Positions 20,677 to 29,885 of a DNA stretch of 64,000 nucleotides are shown here, piece by piece. A program made the position numbers and the translations under genes. How positions within the stretch are numbered: position 1 is the stretch's first letter; the number at the start of each line of letters is the position of its first letter. The notes beneath the pieces are model-generated. The model searched no databases and was not told the origin of the DNA. It saw nothing but the letters and a program-made list of their open reading frames with translations. Source of the DNA: Stenotrophomonas sepilia (GTDB lineage Bacteria; Pseudomonadota; Gammaproteobacteria; Xanthomonadales; Xanthomonadaceae); contig NZ_LXXZ01000082.1 of assembly GCF_003244875.1 (NCBI RefSeq), forward strand, positions 1 to 64,000, written 5' to 3'.

Positions 20677-22569
20677 ATGTTTAACAAGATCCTGGCTGTA
20701 AAGACGGTGGTGCGCCTGGTGGACCTGGCGGCCATCGCAGCGATGACGTTCGCGCTGTCCATCTACTTCTATCATCCCTATTACTTCGGCGACGAGATGT
20801 TCTCCTTCAACTTCGGAGAGCACAGCGGCAACACCCTGATGGGGGTTTTCACCGGGCTGAACAGCTACAAGCCACGCATCGTCATGAACTTCATCTGGGC
20901 GGTCATCGTCTCCCAGGATCTTCCGCGCTGGATGACCATGCTGGTCAATTGTGCGGCGTTGGCAGGATGTGCCGCGCTGGTCTACGGGATCGCGCGGGTG
21001 CATTTCAATGCTCGCCGAAGCGCTGCCCTGTTGGCTGCGGCGATGATGGTGGCGTGTCGTTTCAACATCATGCTGTACTTCGACTACGTTTCGGGAACGG
21101 TCGAGGCGCTCAGTCTCCTGTTCCTCCTGGCCGGTGTTGCCGTGTCCATGTCCGGTCTGGTGTTCCTGCAGCACCAGCGCGCTTCCTGCCTGGGATTGGC
21201 GCTGCTGCTCTTCATCCTGGCGGTGTTCACTCATGAGCGCTACGCATTGGCGCTGCTGGGCCTGTCCGGCGTGGCGATGCTGCGCTGGTGGCCTATGCGC
21301 AGGTCAGTCGGCGCCCGGCCCCTGGTATTCGCCCTGGTCACTGCTGTTGTTCCGCTCGGCCTGTACATCGTTGCCGTGAAAGTGCTGTCCAACCAGCCGG
21401 TGGCGATGGGTACCTCCGGACAGACTGTCAGCGTATCGCTGGACACAATGAAAGTGTCGGCCACCTACCTGGTCAACCTTTTCCTGGGTGGTAATCACGG
21501 CCCACAGTACTTCGTTGGCATGTTCAACCATGCGGCGCCCCGCTACATGTATCTCTTTGTGCCGCTGGCCGCAGTCTCCCTGTTGGCCTGGTGCCTGCCG
21601 TGGCTGCGCCCGCAGTGGCGTTCGACGACCTACTTCATGCCGATGCTGGCCTTCCTGGCCGCGATTGTCGGCCTGGTTGCGATTGCGAGCCTGCCCGGTT
21701 CAGCGCGGCAGGAGGCCCGCTGGATGTACCCGGCCATGGCGTTCCTGCTGCTGTTTGTCTTTGCCGGCTATCGGCACCGGGCGCAGATCATCATCCTGTC
21801 GGTACTGGCCGTCACCCAGTTGTTCTACCTGTTCTTCGGCAGTATGTGGTCGATTGCCAGCATCACTGGCGCGCGTCTGGCCGTATCCATCAGCGATTCG
21901 CTGAGTACCCTGCGCCAGGCTGGAGACGGTGTGGTCGTAGCTGGGCCCGAGCCGGACATCAGCTGGGTGCTCGGTGAAGATGGCAAGGTCTATTGCCGCC
22001 TTAACCTGCCGAAGGGGCATTGCCTCTATCCGCGTGCCGAATTCAGCAAGGGTAATGTCAAGGAATTCAGCTATGGCCTTGTGGTGGGTGAGCCCAATCT
22101 GCGCGGCCGTCCGGGATTCAGCGTGATATCCGCTGAACAGGCCAAGCGTCTGATGGATCCTGCGGCGTTACCAGCTCCTACCCATCAGCTGGGTGGGGGC
22201 AAGGAGTGGCCGGAATGGATGGGTATTCCGGATGAACGGGTAAGCAGCGAGGGATTGGAGCTCCGCGGACTGTCGGAACTGACCCGTCGGCAGGCTGCTG
22301 AGGAACTTGATCGCCACATTGTCCTGTACACCGCCCAGTCTGCCAATGGGCAGCCCGGCAGGATGCGCCTGCAGATCAATTGGCATGGCGCGGACGGCGG
22401 GTTCATTTCGACTCAGATCGAAGTGGTGGATGTGGGTCTGGTGCCCCGTTCCTATCCCCTGCTGGCAGTTGCCCCCAGCGGCGCGACCCATGCCTATGTC
22501 TATGCGACGCTGCCTGACGACCACTCGGGTAGGGTGCTGCTGCGCAACATCGGAGTGGCCAATCCTTGA
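20677..22569 (+). CDS. Polytopic membrane glycosyltransferase, GT-C like
   Basis: A 630-residue protein: roughly the first 420 residues contain about ten hydrophobic segments (for example ALLLFILAVFTHERYALALLG-type helices), and the last 200 are soluble, probably periplasmic. An acidic motif FGDEMF in the first loop fits the catalytic Asp/Glu of polyprenyl-phosphate dependent GT-C enzymes. With the GtrA flippase and a polyprenyl-phosphate glycosyltransferase downstream it would be the transferase of a Gtr/Arn-like periplasmic decoration system. Start ATG 20677 has GGAG about ten bases upstream; GTG 20671 is an alternative. No family name can be given with certainty. Confidence 0.75.
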   Translation: MFNKILAVKTVVRLVDLAAIAAMTFALSIYFYHPYYFGDEMFSFNFGEHSGNTLMGVFTGLNSYKPRIVMNFIWAVIVSQDLPRWMTMLVNCAALAGCAALVYGIARVHFNARRSAALLAAAMMVACRFNIMLYFDYVSGTVEALSLLFLLAGVAVSMSGLVFLQHQRASCLGLALLLFILAVFTHERYALALLGLSGVAMLRWWPMRRSVGARPLVFALVTAVVPLGLYIVAVKVLSNQPVAMGTSGQTVSVSLDTMKVSATYLVNLFLGGNHGPQYFVGMFNHAAPRYMYLFVPLAAVSLLAWCLPWLRPQWRSTTYFMPMLAFLAAIVGLVAIASLPGSARQEARWMYPAMAFLLLFVFAGYRHRAQIIILSVLAVTQLFYLFFGSMWSIASITGARLAVSISDSLSTLRQAGDGVVVAGPEPDISWVLGEDGKVYCRLNLPKGHCLYPRAEFSKGNVKEFSYGLVVGEPNLRGRPGFSVISAEQAKRLMDPAALPAPTHQLGGGKEWPEWMGIPDERVSSEGLELRGLSELTRRQAAEELDRHIVLYTAQSANGQPGRMRLQINWHGADGGFISTQIEVVDVGLVPRSYPLLAVAPSGATHAYVYATLPDDHSGRVLLRNIGVANP

Positions 22570-22659
22570 TCGGCTCCCGAAGGGGGCTATGTTAAGATTA
22601 CAAAGCCAATGCCCTGCGCCTTGGGGGCGCGACAACCGATCCGAGGCTTGGGAGCATAG

Positions 22660-23076
22660 GTGGTGTGGAAAGTGGAGCAGGAGAAGATTGTTCGCCTCCT
22701 CAAATCCGAGAAGTTGCGATTCCTGATTGTGGGCGCGGGCAATACCGTGATCGGCTATGCCTGCTTCCTGCTGACGTTCGCACTCATGGATCCCTGGGCA
22801 GGCCCGGTAGCCATTCTTGTCGCCGCCTATCTGGTCGCACTTCCCATAGCCTTCGTCAATCAGCGGGTGTTCGTGTTCCGTTCACGGGCGCCTTGGGTAC
22901 GCGAGTTCGGCCGGTTCCTGCTGGCCAACTCCACGATATTCGCAATCAATGTGGTAGCACTGCCGATCTGCATAAGGCTCTCTGAAGGTGACCCGCGCGT
23001 CGTCCAGGGAGTGTTCGTGATGGTTTCGACTGTCGCGAGCTATTTTGCTCACAAGTATTTCTCTTTTTCCCGGTGA
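22660..23076 (+). CDS. GtrA family membrane protein (polyprenyl-linked sugar flippase)
   Basis: A 138-residue protein with four transmembrane segments. FLIVGAGNTVIGYACFLLTF opens the domain, and FVNQRVFVFRS plus the C-terminal FAHKYFSFSR are the family hallmarks. GtrA proteins are thought to move a polyprenyl-phosphate sugar to the periplasmic face. The start is GTG 22660; the aminotransferase gene begins four bases after the stop. The gene sits between the GT-C-like enzyme and the polyprenyl-phosphate glycosyltransferase. Confidence 0.9.
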   Translation: MVWKVEQEKIVRLLKSEKLRFLIVGAGNTVIGYACFLLTFALMDPWAGPVAILVAAYLVALPIAFVNQRVFVFRSRAPWVREFGRFLLANSTIFAINVVALPICIRLSEGDPRVVQGVFVMVSTVASYFAHKYFSFSR

Positions 23077-23080
23077 CCCG

Positions 23081-24211
23081 ATGCGTCGTATTCCGTTGTT
23101 GATTCCGAGGATGCCGTCTGCGGACAAGGTGTATCCGTATCTCCGAAAGATTGACCAGAATCGGATTTACACCAATTACGGCCCTTTGAACGCCGAGTTC
23201 GAGCAGCGCCTGGCGACCGAACTCGGCCAGGGGCTTGAGCCGGCCCATCTGACGACTGTCTCCAACTGCACCGTCGGTCTCGAGCTGGCTATCCAGGCGC
23301 TTGCCTTGCGTGCAGGCGCGCGGGTCCTGTTGCCCTCGCTCACCTTCGTCGCCACGGCCACGGCGATTGTCAGGGTGGGGGCGACCCCGCTGTTCAGCGA
23401 CATCGACCCTTCCGGCTGGTGCCTGACTCCGGCCATTGCCGAGGAGGCGCTGGCGCGGGGTGAGATCTTTGACCTGGTGATGCCGGTCAGTACATTCGGC
23501 AAGCAGCACGATGTCACCGCCTGGGATGACTTCAGCGCAAAGACCGGTATCCCGGTGCTGATCGACGCGGCAGGTGCCTTCGGGAACCAGCCGATCGGCC
23601 GCACGACGGACGTTGTGTTCAGCTTCCACGCGACGAAATCCATCGGCAGCGGTGAGGGCGGATTGATCGTGTCGTTCAATGCCGAGCGCATCCGGCGCAT
23701 CCGTCAGTTGGCCAACTTCGGCATCGACGCCGCCCGTGGCGAGCTGATCGGACTGGGGACCAACGGCAAGCTCAGTGAGTATCACGCTGCAGTCGGGTTG
23801 GCGGCACTGGACGAGTGGCCCGACATTGTCGAGCAGCGGCGCGAGCTGCATGCCCGCTACCTGCGTAAGCTGCAGCAGGCCTGCCCGAGCGTGGGGCTGC
23901 AAGAAAAGGATCCCGATGGTATCTATCCGCTGCTTCCGGTGCTCCTGCCTGACGGTGTCGACGCGCTGGCCATCGGTGACGCATTGCGCGAGCAGGGTAT
24001 CGATACCCGGCGGTGGTACTGCCCGCCGTTGCACGCGCATGGCGTGCTGGCCCATTTCGACCGCTCGGACTCGCTGGGTGTTACCGCTGCCATCGGCGAC
24101 CGCATCCTCGGTCTGCCGTTCTTCGCCGGTATCACTGACGAGGAGATCGGTACCGTGGTCGATTCGCTCGCACGGGCGATTTCCACCGAGACCGCCGGAG
24201 TCGTCCAGTGA
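23081..24211 (+). CDS. DegT/DnrJ/EryC1/StrS family sugar aminotransferase
   Basis: A 376-residue PLP aminotransferase expected to aminate a keto-sugar nucleotide. The PLP lysine is in VVFSFHATKSIGSGEGG; N-terminal YTNYGPLNAEFEQRL and LLPSLTFVATATAI are family features. RmlA/RmlB products from this window (dTDP-4-keto-6-deoxyglucose) are a plausible substrate, giving a 4-amino-4,6-dideoxy sugar; amination of an aldehyde produced by the downstream LuxC-like enzyme is a less orthodox option. ATG 23081 follows the GtrA stop closely, and the stop overlaps the next GTG start (GTGA). Confidence 0.9.
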   Translation: MRRIPLLIPRMPSADKVYPYLRKIDQNRIYTNYGPLNAEFEQRLATELGQGLEPAHLTTVSNCTVGLELAIQALALRAGARVLLPSLTFVATATAIVRVGATPLFSDIDPSGWCLTPAIAEEALARGEIFDLVMPVSTFGKQHDVTAWDDFSAKTGIPVLIDAAGAFGNQPIGRTTDVVFSFHATKSIGSGEGGLIVSFNAERIRRIRQLANFGIDAARGELIGLGTNGKLSEYHAAVGLAALDEWPDIVEQRRELHARYLRKLQQACPSVGLQEKDPDGIYPLLPVLLPDGVDALAIGDALREQGIDTRRWYCPPLHAHGVLAHFDRSDSLGVTAAIGDRILGLPFFAGITDEEIGTVVDSLARAISTETAGVVQ

Positions 24212-25164
24212 GCACGATCAGCTACGTCATTCCGGTCTATCACAATGAAGGTTCAATCGAGCTGACCTGGGCTGGGATCCGCGACCTGTTCGCCACCAGC
24301 CTGCCCGAACACGACTACGAGATCGTGTTCGTGAATGATGGCTCCAAGGATGGCTCCCATGCAGAGATGCTGCGTGTCAGTGCGCAGGATCCGCGCGTGC
24401 GATCGATCTCCTTCACCCGCAACTTCGGCCAGCTGTCGGCTACGTTGGCCGGCTTCGACGCCGCCAGCGGCGACGCGGTCATCAACATGTCCGCAGACAT
24501 GCAGGATCCGATCGAGTTGACCGCCGAGATGATCCGCAAGTGGGAACAGGGCAATGAAGTGGTCATCGCGCATCGTGCGGACCGTGAGGACAACTTCACT
24601 TCCTCGATGTTTTCCCGCATTGTCTACGGCATCCTGCGCATGTCCAACCCGAACATGCCGGCGGGCGGGTTCGATTTCACCCTGATGAGCCGCCGTGCGC
24701 TGACGCTCTTCATGAGCATGAAGGGGCGCCATCGTTTCTTCCAGGGTGACGTGCTCTGGGCCGGCTTCCCGACCGCCTACATTCCGTACGTGCGGCGCAA
24801 GCGCGAGATCGGCAAGTCGCAGTACAACTTCAGCAAGAAGCTGAAACTGGCCTTCGATTTCATCATCGACGGTTCCTATCTTCCGATCCGTCTCATGTCC
24901 TTGTCCGGCACCGTGCTGGCCATGCTGGGGCTTTGCTATGCCGTCGTGATCGCGGTTTCGCGCCTGTTCGACCTGACGCCGTTCTCGGGCTGGGCGCCGA
25001 TCATGGTGGCGATCCTGGTGGTGGGCGGCATGATCATGTTGATGCTGGGTGTCATCGGCGAATACCTGTGGCGGATTCTCGACGAGATCCGTGCCAAGCC
25101 GATGTACATCGTCCGAGAAGATACAGCTGAAAAGGCTGCCATTTCCAAGAATGAGCTGGAGTAA
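24208..25164 (+). CDS. Polyprenyl-phosphate glycosyltransferase, GtrB/ArnC-like
   Basis: A 318-residue GT2 enzyme with two C-terminal transmembrane helices, expected to load a sugar on undecaprenyl phosphate. Features: YVIPVYHNEGSIE, FVNDGSKDGS, the metal site MSADMQDPIEL, and KREIGKSQYNFSKKLKLAFD before the membrane segments. GTG 24208 overlaps the aminotransferase stop. With the GtrA protein and the membrane glycosyltransferase it forms the usual three-part Gtr set, and together with the aminotransferase it resembles the Arn arrangement. Confidence 0.9.
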   Translation: MSTISYVIPVYHNEGSIELTWAGIRDLFATSLPEHDYEIVFVNDGSKDGSHAEMLRVSAQDPRVRSISFTRNFGQLSATLAGFDAASGDAVINMSADMQDPIELTAEMIRKWEQGNEVVIAHRADREDNFTSSMFSRIVYGILRMSNPNMPAGGFDFTLMSRRALTLFMSMKGRHRFFQGDVLWAGFPTAYIPYVRRKREIGKSQYNFSKKLKLAFDFIIDGSYLPIRLMSLSGTVLAMLGLCYAVVIAVSRLFDLTPFSGWAPIMVAILVVGGMIMLMLGVIGEYLWRILDEIRAKPMYIVREDTAEKAAISKNELE

Positions 25165-25169
25165 CACTG

Positions 25170-25412
25170 ATGAGTAACAACGACGAGCGACTGGTATCGG
25201 TCTATTCGGCCGCCCTGAACATCGACGCTTCCCGCGTGGTCGATGGTCTGCTTTACAACAGCATTCCGGAATGGGATTCGATTGCCCACATGCTGCTGGT
25301 TTCGCAGCTTGAGAATGAGTTCGATGTCATGTTCGACACTGATGACATCATCGATATGAGCTCGGTCGCCAAGGCCAAGGAAATCCTGGCGAAGCACGGC
25401 GTCGAGTTCTGA
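25170..25412 (+). CDS. Acyl carrier protein (dedicated)
   Basis: An 80-residue acidic acyl carrier protein. The phosphopantetheine serine is S37 in EWDSIAHM, with the following helix VSQLENEFDVMFDTDDI typical of ACPs. It starts five bases past the glycosyltransferase stop and ends one base before the SDR gene. It is not the housekeeping AcpP, which sits with the fab genes; here it presumably carries the acyl group handled by the next five enzymes. Confidence 0.9.
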   Translation: MSNNDERLVSVYSAALNIDASRVVDGLLYNSIPEWDSIAHMLLVSQLENEFDVMFDTDDIIDMSSVAKAKEILAKHGVEF

Positions 25413-25413
25413 T

Positions 25414-26166
25414 ATGGCCGGTTTGCTGGAGGGAAAGGTTGCCCTTATCACGGGGGCGTCCCGCGGCATCGGAGAGGCAACGGTTCGTGCCTACCTGCAG
25501 CAGGGCGCACACGTTGTGGCGACTGCCAGGGACACCGCCGCTCTGCAGCCGCTGCTCGACAGCGTGCGCACGAGCATGCCTGAGGCACGGCTGGAGGCGG
25601 TTCCGCTTGACGTGACCGATCCGGTTTCCGTGCGTGATGCTTTCCAGTCCGTGTTCAAGCAGCACCGCCGGCTGGACGTGCTCGTTTCGAACGCGGGCGT
25701 CCTGCAGGATGCCCTTATCGGCATGGTCACGCCTGAGCAGATCCAGGCGGTATTCTCGGTCAACACCTATGGCGTCCTGTATTGTGCCCAGTATGCGAGC
25801 CGACTGATGGCACGCAACGGTGGTGGCTCGATCATCAATCTTGCATCCATCATCGGCGTGACCGGCAACGTTGGCCAGGCGGTCTACGGTGGCAGCAAAG
25901 CGGCCGTGGTCGGCATCACCCTCTCGCTCTCCAAGGAGCTCGCGCCGAACAACATCCGCGTCAATGCGATCGCGCCAGGATTCATCGACACGGACATGGC
26001 GCGCTCCATTGGTTCGGAGAAATATGCCGAACGCGTTGCGTCCATCGCCATGGACCGGGTGGGTGCGCCGGCAGAGGTGGCCAACGTGGCAGTCTTCCTC
26101 GGATCGGATCTGGCGTCCTATGTGACCGGTCAGGTGATCGGGGTCGACGGCGGGATGCTGATCTGA
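25414..26166 (+). CDS. SDR family oxidoreductase, FabG-like
   Basis: A 250-residue short-chain dehydrogenase. The NADP site is TGASRGIGEA, catalytic residues are in SIINLASIIG (Ser) and YGGSKAA (Tyr, Lys), and the C-terminus VTGQVIGVDGGMLI is characteristic of 3-oxoacyl-ACP reductases. Next to an ACP gene, reduction of a 3-oxoacyl-ACP to 3-hydroxyacyl-ACP is the likely reaction. Its stop overlaps the following ATG by one base (TGATG). Confidence 0.9.
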   Translation: MAGLLEGKVALITGASRGIGEATVRAYLQQGAHVVATARDTAALQPLLDSVRTSMPEARLEAVPLDVTDPVSVRDAFQSVFKQHRRLDVLVSNAGVLQDALIGMVTPEQIQAVFSVNTYGVLYCAQYASRLMARNGGGSIINLASIIGVTGNVGQAVYGGSKAAVVGITLSLSKELAPNNIRVNAIAPGFIDTDMARSIGSEKYAERVASIAMDRVGAPAEVANVAVFLGSDLASYVTGQVIGVDGGMLI

Positions 26167-27557
26167 TGTTCGCCCGCGTACTGGAACAGCACGGCGACCA
26201 GATTGCCGTGATCCTTCCCGGCGGAGAGTCACTGGCATACCGCGAACTGGCCGCGCGCGCGGACGCTGCGTGGGCTGCTGTCGATCCGGCCTGGGGCGTC
26301 ATCGCCCTCGAATGCGCCAATACGCTGGACAACCTGCTGGCCTATCTGGGCGCGCTGCGTGCAGGGCAGCCCGTACTGCTGCTGGATGCCTCGTTGAATG
26401 ACACACTGCGCGAGCAGGTCATTGATCATTACAGCATCAGCCACGTGCGCCGTCCTGATGGCCAGTGGCATGCAACTGGCAGGCGCGCGGCCGCAGTTTC
26501 TGCTGAACTGGCAGTCCTGCTGCCGACATCGGGTAGCACGGGATCGTCAAAGCTGGTGCGTCTTTCTGCAGGAAACCTGCAGGCCAACGCCCAGTCGATC
26601 CAGGATTACCTGGGGATCGACAGCGCGCAGCGGGCAATCACCTCGTTGCCCATGCATTACTCCTACGGTCTGTCGGTGATCAACAGTCACCTGCTGGCCG
26701 GTGCGACGTTGCTGCTGACTGCCGAGTCCGTGGTTTCCAGGTCATTCTGGGACTTTTTCCGGCAGCACGAAGCGACGAGTCTCTCCGGTGTTCCGACCCA
26801 CTACGAGATGCTGAAGCAGTTCCGCTTCGAGCGCATGTCGCTGCCTTCACTGCAGACCCTGACGCAGGCGGGAGGCCGCTTGGCCGAGTCGACCATCGAG
26901 TGGTTCCACAACTTGGCCGAGCAGCGCGGCCAGCGCTTCTTCGTGATGTACGGCCAGACCGAGGCCACAGCCCGGATTGCCTATGTCCCCCATGACGTGT
27001 TGGCCAGCAAGATCGGGTCGGTTGGTGTTGCCATTCCAGGCGGAATGCTATCGTTGGTGGACGAGCAGGGGCGGGCCATCGAGCGGGCCGGTGAGGTGGG
27101 TGAGCTGTGCTATCGCGGCGCGAATGTGATGCTGGGGTACGCCGAGGGTCCTGGCGATCTGGCGTTGGGCGACATCCAGCAGGGTGTGCTCAGTACGGGT
27201 GACCTGGCGCGTTTTGACGACGACGGGTACTACTACGTGGTTGGCCGCTTGAAGCGGATGATCAAGGTATTCGGCAACCGCTTCGGCCTGGACGAGATGG
27301 AGTCCAAGCTGCGAGCCGATGGCTGGGATGTGGTCATGACCGGACGCGACGACCTTGTTGTCGCGATCCTTGTCCGGCCTGAGGATGATGTCTGCGAGCG
27401 TCTGAGGCGGGAGATCGCGGCGCGCTACAAGCTGAATCCAATCGCGGTGAGGGTGCTGCCGGTCGACGCCATTCCGCTGTCCTCGTCGGGCAAGATTCTG
27501 TATGCAGATCTCCTTCAACAGGCTGAGGCAGGCCAAGGGGCGGCCCGTGCAACGTGA
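26166..27557 (+). CDS. AMP-forming acyl ligase (ANL superfamily)
   Basis: A 463-residue adenylate-forming enzyme. The P-loop is LLPTSGSTGSSKLVRLS, the middle motif MYGQTEATARIAY, the hinge STGDLARFDDDGYYYVVGR and the lysine-bearing tail PLSSSGKILY. It is shorter than typical acyl-CoA synthetases, fitting the stand-alone ligases that load carrier proteins. The ACP two genes upstream is the obvious acceptor, but CoA is possible. ATG 26166 is chosen for the one-base overlap with the SDR stop; a longer open frame upstream is spurious. Confidence 0.88.
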   Translation: MFARVLEQHGDQIAVILPGGESLAYRELAARADAAWAAVDPAWGVIALECANTLDNLLAYLGALRAGQPVLLLDASLNDTLREQVIDHYSISHVRRPDGQWHATGRRAAAVSAELAVLLPTSGSTGSSKLVRLSAGNLQANAQSIQDYLGIDSAQRAITSLPMHYSYGLSVINSHLLAGATLLLTAESVVSRSFWDFFRQHEATSLSGVPTHYEMLKQFRFERMSLPSLQTLTQAGGRLAESTIEWFHNLAEQRGQRFFVMYGQTEATARIAYVPHDVLASKIGSVGVAIPGGMLSLVDEQGRAIERAGEVGELCYRGANVMLGYAEGPGDLALGDIQQGVLSTGDLARFDDDGYYYVVGRLKRMIKVFGNRFGLDEMESKLRADGWDVVMTGRDDLVVAILVRPEDDVCERLRREIAARYKLNPIAVRVLPVDAIPLSSSGKILYADLLQQAEAGQGAARAT

Positions 27558-28650
27558 TTACTTTGACCTGCCTGTCTATGGCGTCGGGGCTGCCGAGAAG
27601 GAAGTCCTGCTCAAGCAGCTGCTGAGCAGCTTGACCGTGCATCATGCCGAGCACTGCACGCCCTATGCGCGCGTGCTGCAGGCCCACGGGCATACGCCCG
27701 GCTCGGAACAAAGCGTCGACCAGATTCCTTTCCTGCCCGTACGCCTGTTCAAGGAGTTCGAGCTCAGCTCGACCCCGGCCGATCAGCGCTTCAAGGTCCT
27801 CACCTCGTCGGGCACGACGTCGCAGACGGTCTCCAGGATCATCCTTGATCGCGATACGGCGGCTGCGCAAACGCGCGCGCTGGTGCTGATCATGCAGCAG
27901 TTCCTCGGCAAGGCGCGCCTGCCGATGCTCATCATCGATCATCCCGGTGTGGTGAAGGATCGCGCCAATTTTTCCGCGCGTGGCGCTGGCATTCTTGGCC
28001 TGTCCAATTTTGGGCGTGACCATACCTACGCATTGAACGACGATATGTCGATCAATCTCGAGGCAGTGAATGTGTTCCTGGAGCGGCATGCTGGCCAGCG
28101 CGTGTTCCTGTTCGGCTTCACCTTCATGGTCTGGAAGTACTTTGTCCAGGCGTTGAAGGGGCGCAGTGATGTGCCGCGGTTCAGTGATGCCGTACTCATC
28201 CACAGTGGTGGCTGGAAGAAGCTGCAGGATGAGGCGGTAAGCAATGAAGAGTTCAAGCGGTCGCTGGCCGAGAGTTTCAGTATCGGCGCTGTGCACAATT
28301 TCTACGGTATGGTCGAACAGGTTGGTTCGATCTTCGTCGAGTGCGAGCACGGTCGCCTGCACTGTCCTGCCTTTGCTGATGTGAAGATCCGTGCGCCGAG
28401 CACGTGGGAGCCTCTGCCGGCAAACGTGCCAGGCCTTATCCAGGTGCTGTCGGTGTTGCCTACGAGTTACCCGGGCCATAGCCTGCTGACCGAGGACATC
28501 GGCGAGTGGACCGGCGTGGACGATTGTCCGTGTGGCCGCCTGGGCCGCACGTTCCGCGTGCATGGCCGGGTGGCGCGCGCAGAACTGCGTGGTTGCAGCG
28601 ATACCCATGCTGCCGATGCAGCAACCGCCCCCTTTGATGCACGCCCATGA
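27502..28650 (+). CDS. LuxE-like acyl-protein synthetase
   Basis: A 382-residue protein of the LuxE family, which activates a fatty acid with ATP and holds it on a cysteine for transfer to LuxC. The adenylation loop is LTSSGTTSQTVSRI; other family features are NFYGMVEQVGSIFVEC and the C-terminal CPCGRLGRTFRVHGR followed by AELRGCSDT, where the last Cys (365 from this start) is the candidate acyl site. ATG 27502 overlaps the ligase gene by 56 bases; GTG 27547 would overlap by only 11 and may be the true start. The gene overlaps the LuxC-like gene by four bases. Confidence 0.88.
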   Translation: MQISFNRLRQAKGRPVQRDYFDLPVYGVGAAEKEVLLKQLLSSLTVHHAEHCTPYARVLQAHGHTPGSEQSVDQIPFLPVRLFKEFELSSTPADQRFKVLTSSGTTSQTVSRIILDRDTAAAQTRALVLIMQQFLGKARLPMLIIDHPGVVKDRANFSARGAGILGLSNFGRDHTYALNDDMSINLEAVNVFLERHAGQRVFLFGFTFMVWKYFVQALKGRSDVPRFSDAVLIHSGGWKKLQDEAVSNEEFKRSLAESFSIGAVHNFYGMVEQVGSIFVECEHGRLHCPAFADVKIRAPSTWEPLPANVPGLIQVLSVLPTSYPGHSLLTEDIGEWTGVDDCPCGRLGRTFRVHGRVARAELRGCSDTHAADAATAPFDARP

Positions 28651-29855
28651 GTAATTACGAGTCCCTTATCGCGACGGCCCCTGACCTGGAGGTCTTGGCC
28701 GAGGCCCCTCCGCTTCCCGCGTTCGCCGAGCCCTCGGTGGCATTCGTCGATGCTCTGTCTGCAGAGCTGTTCCGCATGCCGGAGGCACGGAGTTATCCCG
28801 AGCTGAGCGCGCTGGCATTCTGGATGCGGCGCTCGAACATCGTGCGGCTGAAGGAAGCCCATGGTCGCCGTCACGACGGTCATCTGTCAGTGGCACGCGG
28901 AACGGTTCTGCATTTCGCGCCTTCCAACGTGGACACGATCTTTGTCTACTCCTGGTTCATTTCGCTCCTGTGTGGTAACCGCAACATCGTCAGGTTGTCG
29001 ACGAAGGCATCGGTGCAGACCGACCTGTTGGTTGCTGCCATCGGCCGGGTAAGCACGCGTCCTGAGCATGCCGAGATTGCCAGGCGCAGCCTGGTGGTGC
29101 GCTATGCGGCTGATGCTCGCACCACTGCATTGTTGTCCGCTCACTGCGATACGCGTGTTATCTGGGGCGGCGATGCGACAGTTGCAGCCATCCGTCAGGT
29201 GCCCTTGCCACCGACTGCGACCGAGATTGCATTTGCAAACAAGTTCTCGCTCGGTCTCTTCGATGCGGCCGGCTGGATATTCGCTTCGCCCGAGCAGAAG
29301 GCGCGCTGGATCGATGGGTTCTTCAACGATGCCTATTGGTTCGATCAGATGGCCTGTTCGTCGCCGCGGCTGATTCTCTGGATCGGAAGCCCGGCGCAGG
29401 TGGATCAGGCACGGGACGGCTTCTGGCCCGCATTGGAACAGAAGGTACGGGAAAAGGGTGTTTCCTTCGGCGACGTCGACTATGTGAACAAGCGAATCGC
29501 GCAGGATGTGCTTTCCATCGAGGCCGATGTCAGCATTCCGGCGGCGAGCGGCAACAATGTTGCGCGCCTCTGGCTTGAGGTTCCGGCATTGCATGCCGAT
29601 GCACATTGCGGTGCGGGACTCTTCTTCGAGTCTCGTATTGCGCATCTGGATGCGCTTCGCCCACTGCTTTCCCGCAAGGTTCAAACGGTTTCCTACCTCG
29701 GTATGCCATCGGATCAGCTGCGGTCCTTCGTGCAGCAGGCGCCGTTGGCCGGTGTTGACCGCTTCGTACCGGTGGGAAGTGCGCTTGATTTCAGCAGTGT
29801 CTGGGACGGTTTTGATCTGATGACCGTGTTCACGCGCGAAATCACGGTCGCCTGA
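28647..29855 (+). CDS. LuxC-like acyl reductase
   Basis: A 402-residue protein of the LuxC family, NADPH-dependent enzymes that reduce an acyl thioester to the aldehyde through an acyl-cysteine. The catalytic Cys is C237 in FDQMACSSPRLI, the family hallmark; HFAPSNVDTIFVYSWFISLLCGN and RLSTKASVQTDLL are also typical. The four-base overlap with the LuxE-like gene (ATGA) implies a working pair. No luciferase (luxAB) genes are present, so light production is not the purpose; an aldehyde made for LPS decoration is inferred. Confidence 0.9.
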   Translation: MSNYESLIATAPDLEVLAEAPPLPAFAEPSVAFVDALSAELFRMPEARSYPELSALAFWMRRSNIVRLKEAHGRRHDGHLSVARGTVLHFAPSNVDTIFVYSWFISLLCGNRNIVRLSTKASVQTDLLVAAIGRVSTRPEHAEIARRSLVVRYAADARTTALLSAHCDTRVIWGGDATVAAIRQVPLPPTATEIAFANKFSLGLFDAAGWIFASPEQKARWIDGFFNDAYWFDQMACSSPRLILWIGSPAQVDQARDGFWPALEQKVREKGVSFGDVDYVNKRIAQDVLSIEADVSIPAASGNNVARLWLEVPALHADAHCGAGLFFESRIAHLDALRPLLSRKVQTVSYLGMPSDQLRSFVQQAPLAGVDRFVPVGSALDFSSVWDGFDLMTVFTREITVA

Positions 29856-29885
29856 TCGAAGTTACGTTCAGAACGGAGAAGACGG

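Noticed and set aside
27502..29855. LuxE/LuxC genes as a bioluminescence operon
   Set aside because: No luxA, luxB or luxD-like gene is present and the pair lies in an LPS locus with an ACP and acyltransferase.
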